DNA of 64,000 nt, taken from an uncultured Bacilli bacterium. Lineage in GTDB: Bacteria > Bacillota_I > Bacilli_A > RF39 > UBA660. Made by a program: the position numbers and the translations under genes. Shown piece by piece: positions 33,346-41,080 of the stretch. The notes under the pieces are model-generated. The model did no database searches. It was not told the origin of the DNA and was given only the letters and a program-made list of their open reading frames with translations. The DNA lies in the NCBI GenBank assembly GCA_944350495.1, contig CALVOZ010000003.1:1-64000 (forward strand). The letters are read 5' to 3'. Each line of letters begins with the position of its first letter. The first letter of the stretch is position 1.

Positions 33346-34469
33346 TATTTTTTGTATTTTAAATTAATAAGAAGTTTTTTCATTAAGTTATTAAGTGTTT
33401 GAGTAACTTTATCATTCTTTAGTTCTGATTTTTCTATCTTTAAAAATTTTGTAGGCATTTTAAATGGCCCAACAGCTAAACTTAGTTGATAGAAATCATG
33501 CATTTTTGGTTCAATAAAGTAAGCATTCATTTGTCTAATTATTTTTCTATCATTTCCATCGTTAATAATCATATCTTGAATATAAACTTTAAAATGAAAT
33601 AGTCCGTTGTGATAATCTTTAAAGTAAGTAAAACTGTTGTCTACATCATCAAGCCCATTATCTTTCATAAATTCTTTAGATTTATTAATAGCCAATTTAA
33701 TTCTTTCCTCAAATTCACCCTCTTCAATAAAACCATCAGATATAAGTTGTTCTGTATAGCCGTGACCTGACGCTAATAATATTGTTTGTGGGTTATCATT
33801 TTTCTCTACATTAAAGCCATTTAGTATTGGAATTTTTAATTGAGATGCATGTTGTCGATAATTCATCATGCGTGCCATGTTAGTTGTTGTATTAAGGATG
33901 TCATTATCATTGTTATTGTCATCTTGACCATCAGTTATAATAGGAATTTCGTTGTCATAATTATTGTTATCTTGATTATTAACATCACTATCATTATCAT
34001 CTTGACCATCAGTTATAATAGGGATTTCATTGTCATAATTATTGTTATCTTGATTATTAACAACAATGTCGCAATTGCGCTCGCTGTAGTCATTTTTACT
34101 TACGTTCTTTATAAATTCATTTTTAATATCAAAAAGATTATTTATTCCTTTAACAAGTTGTCTTGTAAAATCGTTAAATTTAGATCTATCTTGCATTAGT
34201 TTTTCAATATCGTCAAGGCCTTTATTCAAATCATCATAAGTATTTTTTATGAAATTGTTAATTACATCAACTAAAAATGGGTCAGCATCTTTAAATACCT
34301 TTTTTAGCCTATCTTCGTAATTAAAATTGACATTTTCCATAGATAATTCACGATTAAATACTACTTGGCAGCCACATTGAGGGCAAATAAACATTTTTGA
34401 CACTTCATAGTTATTCCAAATAATATTAAATTCAAATCCACATGAACAGTTATTTATCATATCTATCAT
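33345..34469 (-). CDS. Zinc-ribbon protein with 26-residue tandem repeat
   Basis: The 374-residue protein begins with a zinc-ribbon-like CxC...CxxC pattern (NCSCGFEF, then FICPQCGCQ). A helical region follows, then a strongly acidic Asn/Asp/Gln tract in which a 26-residue unit beginning NNQDNNNYDNEIPIITDGQDD occurs twice. After it come a FEERIKLAINKSKEFMKDNG segment and a C-terminal beta-rich stretch. There is no signal peptide or membrane helix. The family is unknown; the zinc ribbon could contact nucleic acid or protein. The DNA repeats are near-identical, so copy number may vary. GGTAGGG is upstream of the chosen ATG at 34469, with a second ATG three codons in. Confidence 0.6.
   Translation of the reverse strand: MIDMINNCSCGFEFNIIWNNYEVSKMFICPQCGCQVVFNRELSMENVNFNYEDRLKKVFKDADPFLVDVINNFIKNTYDDLNKGLDDIEKLMQDRSKFNDFTRQLVKGINNLFDIKNEFIKNVSKNDYSERNCDIVVNNQDNNNYDNEIPIITDGQDDNDSDVNNQDNNNYDNEIPIITDGQDDNNNDNDILNTTTNMARMMNYRQHASQLKIPILNGFNVEKNDNPQTILLASGHGYTEQLISDGFIEEGEFEERIKLAINKSKEFMKDNGLDDVDNSFTYFKDYHNGLFHFKVYIQDMIINDGNDRKIIRQMNAYFIEPKMHDFYQLSLAVGPFKMPTKFLKIEKSELKNDKVTQTLNNLMKKLLINLKYKK
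33907..34062 (-). repeat. Two tandem copies of a 78-base in-frame repeat
   Basis: Two units with 78-base spacing (for example CTTGACCATCAGTTATAAT at 33923 and 34001) differ at only a few positions. They encode the 26-residue repeat of the zinc-ribbon protein. Confidence 0.85.
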
Positions 34470-34585
34470 ATCCCTACCTTTCTATTATATTTTATCATAT
34501 CTATTTTTTTTTTGTTAAAATTTTTTGATTTTATGAATAATTGTGTTAAAATTAGTCTAGGTATTAATAGAAAAGGTGATTAAGA

Positions 34586-35287
34586 ATGGAAATGAAAAAG
34601 AAGAATTTTATTATTAGTGGAATATTATTTATGATATTTATTTTATTTACCATTTTAGTTAAATTTTTTGATGTTCGAACTGCAATTAATACTGATAGTG
34701 AGATAGGTTTATTTAGTGTAAATAATTTCTTTTTTGATTTGTGTGGTCAAAATATTTTTTTCTATAAATTGACAGAGATTTTAGGCTATATTGCCTTATT
34801 AGTAGCTGCATTTTATGGAATTTTAGGATTAATTCAATTAGTTAAACGGAAAAGTTTACTTAAAATAGATAAAGGTATTATTGCTTTAGGATTATTTTAT
34901 ATAGCAATTTTAATGTTTTATATATTTTTTGAATTTGTGGTCATAAATTACCGACCTGTTTTAATAGATGGTCAATTGGAAGCTTCATATCCATCGTCAC
35001 ATACAATTTTAACAATTTGTATTTGTGGAAGTGCTATTATATATAATAAATTAATGTCAAGAAAAAAGATTATTCAATTAGTTAATACTATATTAAAAAT
35101 AATTATTTTTATAACTGTTGTTGGTAGATTGCTATCAGGAGTACACTGGTTTACTGATATATTAGGAGGGATTATTTTATCAAGTTCTTTACTATATTTA
35201 TTTTATTCAGTCATGAAAATAGTTAAAGAACTCACTATACGAGCTGCTAAATCAAAATTTGATGCAGATATAATTAAAAATCATTAA
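34586..35287 (+). CDS. PAP2-family membrane phosphatase
   Basis: The 233-residue protein has about six membrane helices. The PAP2 motifs are NYRP (end of motif 1), PSSHT (motif 2, with the catalytic His) and GRLLSGVHWFTDIL (motif 3). The Lys expected seven residues before the Arg of motif 1 is replaced by Glu, which is a notable deviation. It could dephosphorylate undecaprenyl pyrophosphate or phosphatidate at the outer membrane face. It is followed by a terminator and is likely monocistronic. Confidence 0.85.
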   Translation: MEMKKKNFIISGILFMIFILFTILVKFFDVRTAINTDSEIGLFSVNNFFFDLCGQNIFFYKLTEILGYIALLVAAFYGILGLIQLVKRKSLLKIDKGIIALGLFYIAILMFYIFFEFVVINYRPVLIDGQLEASYPSSHTILTICICGSAIIYNKLMSRKKIIQLVNTILKIIIFITVVGRLLSGVHWFTDILGGIILSSSLLYLFYSVMKIVKELTIRAAKSKFDADIIKNH

Positions 35288-35304
35288 TTTCAAAAAATAT
35301 AACG

Positions 35305-35336
35305 AGAAAAAGTAATATTTAATATTGCTTTTTCTT
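35305..35336 (+). terminator. Intrinsic terminator
   Basis: GAAAAAGTAATATT pairs with AATATTGCTTTTTC, with one G-U pair and a two-base loop. Confidence 0.7.
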
Positions 35337-35362
35337 ATGATATAATACATATTGGTGATTAG

Positions 35363-35860
35363 ATGAAACGTTATATAGATTGTGATGGTGTTATATTAAA
35401 TACGGAAATTGGTTTATTTGATGAATACTATCACATAAAAGCAAGTAATCCTGATTTGGATAGAAAACAATATTTACAACAATTAGATTGGGAATACTGG
35501 ATTAGCCAAGCACAAGTAATTAATAACGCAATTGCTATTTTAAATAGTCACGATCCATCAAAAGCCGATATTTTAACTAAAGTTCATTCGTTAAGAGAGG
35601 CAAAAATTAAAATAGAATTTTTTCGCAAAAATCAAGTGAATAATAATATTATTATCGTTCCCGCTGATGTATCAAAAGCTGATGTTGTCGATCCCAATGG
35701 AAATATTTTAGTTGATGATAGTTTAACTAATTTATCAGAATGGTATGCAAAGCAGGGATATCCGATATATTTTGGTAGTAAAGATACTGAATTACCAAAG
35801 ATTGCGACTTTAGAAGATGTTATGGATGATGAAAAAGTGAAAAGTTTTATCTTAAAATAG
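35363..35860 (+). CDS. HAD-like 5'(3')-deoxyribonucleotidase
   Basis: The 165-residue protein begins with YIDCDGVIL, the HAD motif I with both aspartates (DCDGV), and carries LVDDS near residue 137 as motif IV. The small cap and overall length fit the cytosolic type C deoxyribonucleotidase group, which removes phosphate from pyrimidine deoxynucleotides. A DKxxVxP-like middle portion is not obvious, so the substrate is inferred. It lies nine bases before mntP and may be co-transcribed with it. Confidence 0.7.
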   Translation: MKRYIDCDGVILNTEIGLFDEYYHIKASNPDLDRKQYLQQLDWEYWISQAQVINNAIAILNSHDPSKADILTKVHSLREAKIKIEFFRKNQVNNNIIIVPADVSKADVVDPNGNILVDDSLTNLSEWYAKQGYPIYFGSKDTELPKIATLEDVMDDEKVKSFILK

Positions 35861-35869
35861 GAGAAAAAT

Positions 35870-36430
35870 ATGGGAATCATTGAAATATTCTTAATCGGGG
35901 TAGGGGTGGCAATGGATGCTTTTGCCATATCTATATGTAAGGGTTTATCAATGACAAAATTGTACATTAAAAATATGGTTATAGTAGCACTATACCTTAG
36001 TTTCTTTCAAACAATAATGCCTTTACTAGGATATTATGTAGGAAATGTATTTGAATCTTTTATTATTAGTGTTGATCATTGGTTATCTTTAATATTACTT
36101 AGCATAATTGGAATTAATATGATGAAAGAAGCATTTTCAGAAGAAACAAAAGATGTTAATGATAAAATAGATTTTAAAACGATGAGTTTACTTGGAATAG
36201 CAACGAGTATTGATGCTTTAACTGTAGGCATTACTTTTGCTTGTTTAAACACTAATGTTTGTGTAGATATTTTCATTATTGGAATTACAACATTTATTGT
36301 TACTTTTATAGGAACTTATATTGGTAATAAAGTTGGAAGTAAATATGAAAAGTCTTCTCAATTATTTGGAGGAATAGTACTTATCATTATTGGCTTAAAA
36401 ATTTTATTTGAGCATTTAACTATAATTTAG
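35870..36430 (+). CDS. mntP: Manganese efflux pump MntP
   Basis: The 186-residue protein has six membrane helices and two internally related halves. GVGVAMDAFAISICKG in helix 1 and IATSIDALTVGITFA in helix 4 carry the conserved Asp residues of the MntP/YtaF family. It exports manganese and supports metal balance. It starts ten bases after the nucleotidase gene, so no manganese riboswitch sits directly upstream, unlike many mntP genes that are under yybP-ykoY control. AGGAGA precedes the ATG. Confidence 0.9.
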   Translation: MGIIEIFLIGVGVAMDAFAISICKGLSMTKLYIKNMVIVALYLSFFQTIMPLLGYYVGNVFESFIISVDHWLSLILLSIIGINMMKEAFSEETKDVNDKIDFKTMSLLGIATSIDALTVGITFACLNTNVCVDIFIIGITTFIVTFIGTYIGNKVGSKYEKSSQLFGGIVLIIIGLKILFEHLTII

Positions 36431-36448
36431 ATTTTTACTAATCAAAAT

Positions 36449-36477
36449 TTAAGGGCTTCATAAAGCTTCTTTTTTTG
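36449..36477 (+). terminator. Weak intrinsic terminator after mntP
   Basis: AAGGGCTT pairs imperfectly with AAGCTTCTT (one bulge) around CATA, followed by T7. Confidence 0.45.
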
Positions 36478-36552
36478 TGCGTTAAATTTACGCTTCTATA
36501 TTGAATTATACTATTTAAACATGATATCATAATTATAGAGAGAAGGTATAAA

Positions 36553-36957
36553 ATGTTAGTTGTTGGAACTATGTTTTTTAAGAATAAAAAGTTACTTATT
36601 GATAAACCACGAAAAAGAAACACCTATCAGATGATTGGTGGGGGAGTTGAAGAAGGAGAAACACCGTTAGAAGCCGCTATTCGTGAATGTTACGAAGAAC
36701 TTGGAAATCATGTTTTTTTAGATAAAAGTAAATTTGATTTAATTATGGATTTTGATGAAATAGCAACTAGTGATCCAACTAAGAAGATTCATTTTTATGT
36801 TTTTCAATATAATGGTGAATTAAATGAAGTTCCAGTTACTTCGGATGAAATAGAAGATTTCCTTTGGTATGACTCCAGTATGGGGGATGAAATACTATCT
36901 AATACATTGAAAAATGAAGTTGTGCCATATTGTTTAAAAAAAGGAAAAATAGATTAA
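36553..36957 (+). CDS. Nudix hydrolase
   Basis: The 134-residue protein contains the Nudix box GGGVEEGETPLEAAIRECYEELG, which matches Gx5Ex7REUxEExGU in full. It hydrolyses a nucleoside diphosphate linked to another moiety. The N-terminal strand VVGTMFFKNKKLLI fits the fold. The next gene (dTMP kinase-like) starts 20 bases downstream, with its RBS between, so the two are co-transcribed and may act in nucleotide metabolism together. The specific substrate is not indicated. Confidence 0.9.
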   Translation: MLVVGTMFFKNKKLLIDKPRKRNTYQMIGGGVEEGETPLEAAIRECYEELGNHVFLDKSKFDLIMDFDEIATSDPTKKIHFYVFQYNGELNEVPVTSDEIEDFLWYDSSMGDEILSNTLKNEVVPYCLKKGKID

Positions 36958-36977
36958 AAAGGATGGGAGACATGATT

Positions 36978-37655
36978 ATGAAAGAGGGTAAATTAATTGT
37001 TTTAGAAGGAGCTTGTGATGGAATTGGTAAAACAACTCAGTTTAATGTTTTAAGAGACCATTTAGAACGAGATGGCATCAAAGTCCATCACCACCATTTT
37101 CCTTCATATAATACATTTCATGGAGTACCAGTTGAAAGATATTTAGCTGGTGATTTTGGAGAGCCAAGTAGCTTATCACCATATTTTATAAATTGTTTAT
37201 ATGCAGAAGATCGGGCTGTTGCTTGGTATACGGATTTAAAACAACACTTTAATGATGGTGAATTTATTTTACTCGATAGATATACAACATCAAGCTTAAT
37301 TTATCAGTCAGCTTTGATTGAAGATCTTGAAGAAAGAAAAAAATTTATAGATTATGTAATTGATTTTGAATATAATAAATTAGGAATAAAAACTCCTGAT
37401 AATGTTATATTTTTATATGCACCATTTGATTTAATTGCAGAAATGCGAAAAACTCGTAAACAATCCGATGGTATTCAAAATGATATCCATGAGCGTAATT
37501 TAGATTTTATGAAAAAAGTATATGATAATGCAATGTTTATTGCTGATTATTTAAAATGGAGCAAGATTAAGTGCAATAAAGGGAAAAAGATGCGCAGTAT
37601 CGAAGAAATCCATGAAGATATATACAAAATTATTAGTAAAAGTGGGAGCAAATAG
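36978..37655 (+). CDS. Thymidylate kinase-like P-loop kinase
   Basis: The ATG at 36978 has GGGAG about eight bases upstream; an ATG at 36972 is also possible. The 225-residue protein starts with LIVLEGACDGIGKTTQ, a Walker A in the dTMP kinase pattern (EGxDGxGKTTQ), and has the LLDRYTTSSLIYQ motif equal to the DRYxxSSxAYQ of Tmk. The FEYNKLGIKTPDNVIFL segment is also typical. It may be the cell's thymidylate kinase or a paralogue, since the Asp in GACDGIGK is preceded by Cys, an unusual residue there. No other nucleotide genes follow. Confidence 0.75.
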   Translation: MKEGKLIVLEGACDGIGKTTQFNVLRDHLERDGIKVHHHHFPSYNTFHGVPVERYLAGDFGEPSSLSPYFINCLYAEDRAVAWYTDLKQHFNDGEFILLDRYTTSSLIYQSALIEDLEERKKFIDYVIDFEYNKLGIKTPDNVIFLYAPFDLIAEMRKTRKQSDGIQNDIHERNLDFMKKVYDNAMFIADYLKWSKIKCNKGKKMRSIEEIHEDIYKIISKSGSK

Positions 37656-37731
37656 TATTCCTTTTTCTTTTATTAATGTTGAAAAAATATATTAGTTATG
37701 TTATCATAATTATAATGAGGATGTGAACAAA

Positions 37732-39684
37732 ATGATACCAGTAATATTAAGAGATAGAATTTACGTATTTAAGGATAAAACACCTGAAGAAGTTTTAGAG
37801 TTAATAGAGCAAGAAGGAATAGATTCACCTAAAGTAAGAGCTACTGCTTTACTTAATATTTCAGATAATATATCTATATTAAATAGTTTTGTAAAAAAAA
37901 TGGAATTTGGTTTTTATCAAGTTGGCGATGGTTATACAATTAAGGAGATAAAAGGGATTGATGATTTAAATCGTGTTGTAGGGCCAGATGGTAAGAGATA
38001 TGCTTGTCAAGAAGATTTAGAACAAAGTGTTGAATACAGTTCAAATTCGCCTGCTGTTGTATCTGTTGAGGAAGTTCCTATTTACGTAGAAGAAGTACCT
38101 ATACGTGTTGAAGAAAATCCTGTTTCCGTGGGAAAAGTCCCTATGCATACTGATAAAGCTCCTATTAAGGTTGGATTGACTCCTATAGCGAGAGATGTTG
38201 CACCGACTGTTAAGAGTATAAAAATTCATAGGGTTGCAGCTCCTGCTAGAAGAATAAGTAGAAAGAAAAAAGTAGTTCTTTCGACTGAAGCTGCAAAGGC
38301 TAAACATGTTGATGATAAACATGTAGAAGCTGTTGCATTCGAAGAAGTGCCAGTACCAGTTGTTGAAAAACCAACATATACAGCTGAGCAAAAATCGGTA
38401 ATTGATTTAGCTTCCTTTTTAGATAATGAGTGTAAAAAATATCCAAATGTATTAGAGGTATTTGATAGACAAGGTAGAGCAGATGTTTGCAGCTTTTTAA
38501 CACAAGCAGCTGATACTTTATCTGATGTTAAAAAGCAATTTTTAGAACAAATAGAAATTTTAAGATATGGTAATGGTGAAGTTGATAGTCAATCATTAGA
38601 CTTTGCTTTACAAGAAGATTTTAGTGTACTTTCTAATAAAAGTTCGAATTTATATGATGCTTTATTAACATATCCTGTTTTCTCAACAATTGTTAGTAAA
38701 AGAGATTTAAATAAAAGATTTTCCCTATCTTATTTAGATGGTGCTGAATTTGTACGAGTGTGTCCTGTAGGAGTATCAAAAACAGCTGAATTAATGGGAT
38801 TTACTAAAAAATATCCTATCACTTCACATGAAATTTCAACAATTGAACATATGATTGATGAAAATTATCCAAATTTTGATGACTTATCTGCTGAAGAAAA
38901 AACAGATATTGTTAATAAATGCTTAAATGATATATTTGCGTTTGCTAATAACGATTATAAATTTGATACAAGTGATTATACAAGGATTGGATTATTTTTC
39001 GAAAGTTTAGAAAAAAAATATAAAGTGCCAATGTTCTTCGACAATGAAACTAAAGAGGTTGCTTGGCCAGCAAATGATGTATTTGTTATGAGTAATATTC
39101 ACCCAGAAAAATCATTAGAAACTCAAGTTACTGCTATTTATGATGAATTGAATAAAAAAACAGTAAGTATGACGCCTATTACAGTCACACCAACAGTTGA
39201 GTTTCAAGGTGAACAAAATATAGTTGATCCTACTATTGTTCAACCAGTAGCTGTTGTACAAAAAGATGCTGCTGAACATGTTATAGTTCCACCAGCGGAA
39301 GAACCTGGAAAAAAAGTTGGTTCAATAAATCCTAATATTAAATTATTTGATTCATTATTAAGAGGAAATTCAGTATTTACTGGTGATTCATTAAGCGTAT
39401 ATGACGGTACGGGTACTGTGATTTCAAAGCAAATTGTTAATCCTAGAGTTAATGCTGCTCCAGAACATAGAACTGTTGTTGAATTTGGTTTAGGCATAGG
39501 TAGTGGTATTAATCCTGGTAGTGTATCGATTGGCGGTATTAATCCATTAAAACCTAAAGCATTTTTTGACTCTAGTGGTCACGAATGGGAATCAAAAGAA
39601 AGCTATGATACTGTCATGAGAGAAATATTTGGTTCTGATTATGAACAAGATTTAGGAGATGATTTGGGTTCTAGAAAGAAATAG
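37732..39684 (+). CDS. Large hypothetical protein with Pro/Val heptad repeat region
   Basis: The ATG at 37732 is used because GAGGATG lies upstream and the GTG at 37723 has no room for an RBS. The 650-residue protein has no signal peptide or membrane helix. It opens with MIPVILRDRIYVF and an EEVLELIEQEG region. Residues 116-158 hold six degenerate seven-residue units of the form P-I-x-V-x-x-V. An Asp/Lys-rich domain (about 220-430, with YPNFDDLSAEEKTDIVNKCL) and a Gly/Ser-rich C-terminus (GLGIGSGINPGS) follow. It resembles no family I know. Intracellular structural or scaffold function is possible, without evidence. A terminator overlaps its stop. Confidence 0.65.
   Translation: MIPVILRDRIYVFKDKTPEEVLELIEQEGIDSPKVRATALLNISDNISILNSFVKKMEFGFYQVGDGYTIKEIKGIDDLNRVVGPDGKRYACQEDLEQSVEYSSNSPAVVSVEEVPIYVEEVPIRVEENPVSVGKVPMHTDKAPIKVGLTPIARDVAPTVKSIKIHRVAAPARRISRKKKVVLSTEAAKAKHVDDKHVEAVAFEEVPVPVVEKPTYTAEQKSVIDLASFLDNECKKYPNVLEVFDRQGRADVCSFLTQAADTLSDVKKQFLEQIEILRYGNGEVDSQSLDFALQEDFSVLSNKSSNLYDALLTYPVFSTIVSKRDLNKRFSLSYLDGAEFVRVCPVGVSKTAELMGFTKKYPITSHEISTIEHMIDENYPNFDDLSAEEKTDIVNKCLNDIFAFANNDYKFDTSDYTRIGLFFESLEKKYKVPMFFDNETKEVAWPANDVFVMSNIHPEKSLETQVTAIYDELNKKTVSMTPITVTPTVEFQGEQNIVDPTIVQPVAVVQKDAAEHVIVPPAEEPGKKVGSINPNIKLFDSLLRGNSVFTGDSLSVYDGTGTVISKQIVNPRVNAAPEHRTVVEFGLGIGSGINPGSVSIGGINPLKPKAFFDSSGHEWESKESYDTVMREIFGSDYEQDLGDDLGSRKK
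38077..38202 (+). repeat. Degenerate 21-base repeat encoding Pro heptads
   Basis: Six consecutive units each start with a Pro codon at 21-base spacing, with diverged third positions. They encode the repeat at residues 116-157 of the large hypothetical protein. Confidence 0.6.
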
Positions 39685-39701
39685 AAATATTTCTTTTTTT
39701 G
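39675..39701 (+). terminator. Intrinsic terminator
   Basis: AAAGAAATA pairs with TATTTCTTT around GAAAT and is followed by T-rich sequence; it overlaps the stop of the large hypothetical gene. Confidence 0.75.
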
Positions 39702-39738
39702 AATTAAATGTGTTATAATTATTAATGGGGTAAGTTGT

Positions 39739-40248
39739 ATGAAAAATTATATATTAATACTAATAATGTTTATTACAATTTTTATTGCAGGTTGTAATAA
39801 TGATCAAAAAAATAATGAAAAACTAAATAATAATAACAATAGTAATTTAGAGGATGCTGTTATGCCATCAATCGAAGAAGATTCTACTATTGGTACGCAT
39901 GAAGTTAATTTTTATCTATTTTATTTATCAACCTGTAGTCATTGTCATGAAGAAATGGAATGGATAAAAAGTATTAAAGATGAATATCCATACGTAAACT
40001 TTAATATGTATGAAATAACAGAAAATGAAGATTTATTCTTTAGCGTTAATGAATCATTCGGTACAGATAATGTTTCAGTACCAGTTACGATTATTGGAAA
40101 TGAGTATATGATTGGTTATTCTGAGACTAGAAACAGAAAGTTTATTCGTACCATGAAAGAATTATCAACTTTTGAGAGTTGCGATGTTGTTCAAGCAACT
40201 ATTGATGGTAATGATATTGAATCTTGTATGAAACAAAATGAAAAGTAA
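39739..40248 (+). CDS. Thioredoxin-like lipoprotein
   Basis: The 169-residue protein has a signal peptide with a lipobox, IFIAGC, so the mature form begins at that Cys. An Asn/Lys/Glu linker precedes a thioredoxin-fold domain with STCSHCHEE (CxxC near residue 71) and the cis-Pro loop VSVPVTIIG. It probably reduces or exchanges disulfides outside the membrane. Only 18 bases separate it from the next gene. It is one of two extracytoplasmic CxxC proteins in the window, the other at 44590. Confidence 0.8.
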   Translation: MKNYILILIMFITIFIAGCNNDQKNNEKLNNNNNSNLEDAVMPSIEEDSTIGTHEVNFYLFYLSTCSHCHEEMEWIKSIKDEYPYVNFNMYEITENEDLFFSVNESFGTDNVSVPVTIIGNEYMIGYSETRNRKFIRTMKELSTFESCDVVQATIDGNDIESCMKQNEK

Positions 40249-40266
40249 AAAGAATGGTGATATTTT

Positions 40267-40908
40267 ATGAGTAAAAAATATATATATGTATTATTAACTC
40301 AAACATTGACAACATCTGGAAAAATAATACGTAAAGCTACTGGCAGTAAATATAGTCATGCATCTATTTCTTTAGATAAGGACTTAAATGAGATGTATTC
40401 TTTTGCTCGCTTTAAATATCATACTCCGCTTGTTGCAGGATTTACTAAAGAAAGTATTACGAGTTTGGGAGTAGGTCATGATGAGGTTAATGTAAAGGTT
40501 TTTAGAATTCCGGTTAAGCAATCACAATATGATAAGATTGAACGTACTTTAGAGTACTTTAAAAATCATGCGAAAAGATATAAATATAATTTATTTAATC
40601 TAATCTTTTATTTAACCCCTATAGAGTTTAACATTAAAGACTCTTATATATGTACTGAATTTGTTTCTAAAATTTTAGCAAGTGCTAATATCAAAAAAAA
40701 GAAGTTATGGAAAAATAGAATTTCTCCTAACGAAATGATTGAAATTCTTCATGAATATGAATATTATTCTGGACCATTGGGAGATTATGATAAAACTATT
40801 AATCACCATTCTTATGAACCAGAATTTCTTGAAAAGGAAAATTTCTTTATTATGTGTGCTAAGTCAGCTAAGCAAATTGGAATTTTGTTATTTCGCAAAA
40901 TTATCTAA
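40267..40908 (+). CDS. Permuted NlpC/P60-type peptidase-like protein (YiiX group)
   Basis: The 213-residue protein places a conserved His early, in TGSKYSHASISL, and the Cys late, in DSYICTEFVSKIL, the reverse of the standard NlpC/P60 order. This is the layout of the circularly permuted NlpC/P60 (YiiX-like) family of papain-fold hydrolases. No signal peptide is visible, so it works in the cytoplasm or is exported in another way. It could act on lipid, peptide or glycan amides; the substrate is unknown. It ends just before a tRNA-Gln gene. Confidence 0.72.
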   Translation: MSKKYIYVLLTQTLTTSGKIIRKATGSKYSHASISLDKDLNEMYSFARFKYHTPLVAGFTKESITSLGVGHDEVNVKVFRIPVKQSQYDKIERTLEYFKNHAKRYKYNLFNLIFYLTPIEFNIKDSYICTEFVSKILASANIKKKKLWKNRISPNEMIEILHEYEYYSGPLGDYDKTINHHSYEPEFLEKENFFIMCAKSAKQIGILLFRKII

Positions 40909-40910
40909 AT

Positions 40911-40938
40911 TTGCAATCTTAAAAAATTTCGGTATAAT
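40911..40938 (+). promoter_or_regulatory. Promoter of tRNA-Gln
   Basis: TTGCAA at 40911-40916 and TATAAT at 40933-40938 with a 16-base spacer. The -10 box is inside a hairpin-like inverted repeat, CGGTAT/ATACCG (40930-40945). Confidence 0.65.
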
Positions 40939-40950
40939 AATACCGTAAAT

Positions 40951-41025
40951 TGCCTCATAGCCAAGCGGTAAGGCAATGGCCTCTGACTCCATTATGCGCT
41001 AGTTCGAATCTAGCTGAGGCAACCA
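40951..41025 (+). tRNA. tRNA-Gln (CTG)
   Basis: A complete cloverleaf: acceptor TGCCTCA with TGAGGCA (first pair U1-A72), D-stem GCC/GGC, anticodon loop CTCTGAC with CTG reading CAG codons, T-arm GCTAG/CTAGC, and encoded CCA. The overall sequence matches Bacillus-type tRNA-Gln. The last anticodon-stem pair is C31 opposite U39, a mismatch. The U1-A72 pair is the usual identity element for GatCAB amidation of misacylated Glu-tRNA(Gln). Confidence 0.93.
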
Positions 41026-41034
41026 GTGATAAAT

Positions 41035-41055
41035 AACACCGCTTTAGGTGTTTTT
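41035..41055 (+). terminator. Terminator after tRNA-Gln
   Basis: AACACC pairs with GGTGTT around GCTTTA, then T3. Confidence 0.75.
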
Positions 41056-41080
41056 AATTTTATAGAAGGAGGTGTAGAAT

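Noticed and set aside
33907-34062. Possible CRISPR array
   Set aside because: There are only two 78-base units, they are adjacent and in frame within a gene, and no spacer-like variable segments occur.
33840-34199. Plus-strand open frame rich in Ile and Val
   Set aside because: It is the antisense of the Asn/Asp repeat tract of the zinc-ribbon gene and has no RBS.
35860-35870. Manganese riboswitch for mntP
   Set aside because: Only nine bases separate mntP from the preceding gene, leaving no leader.
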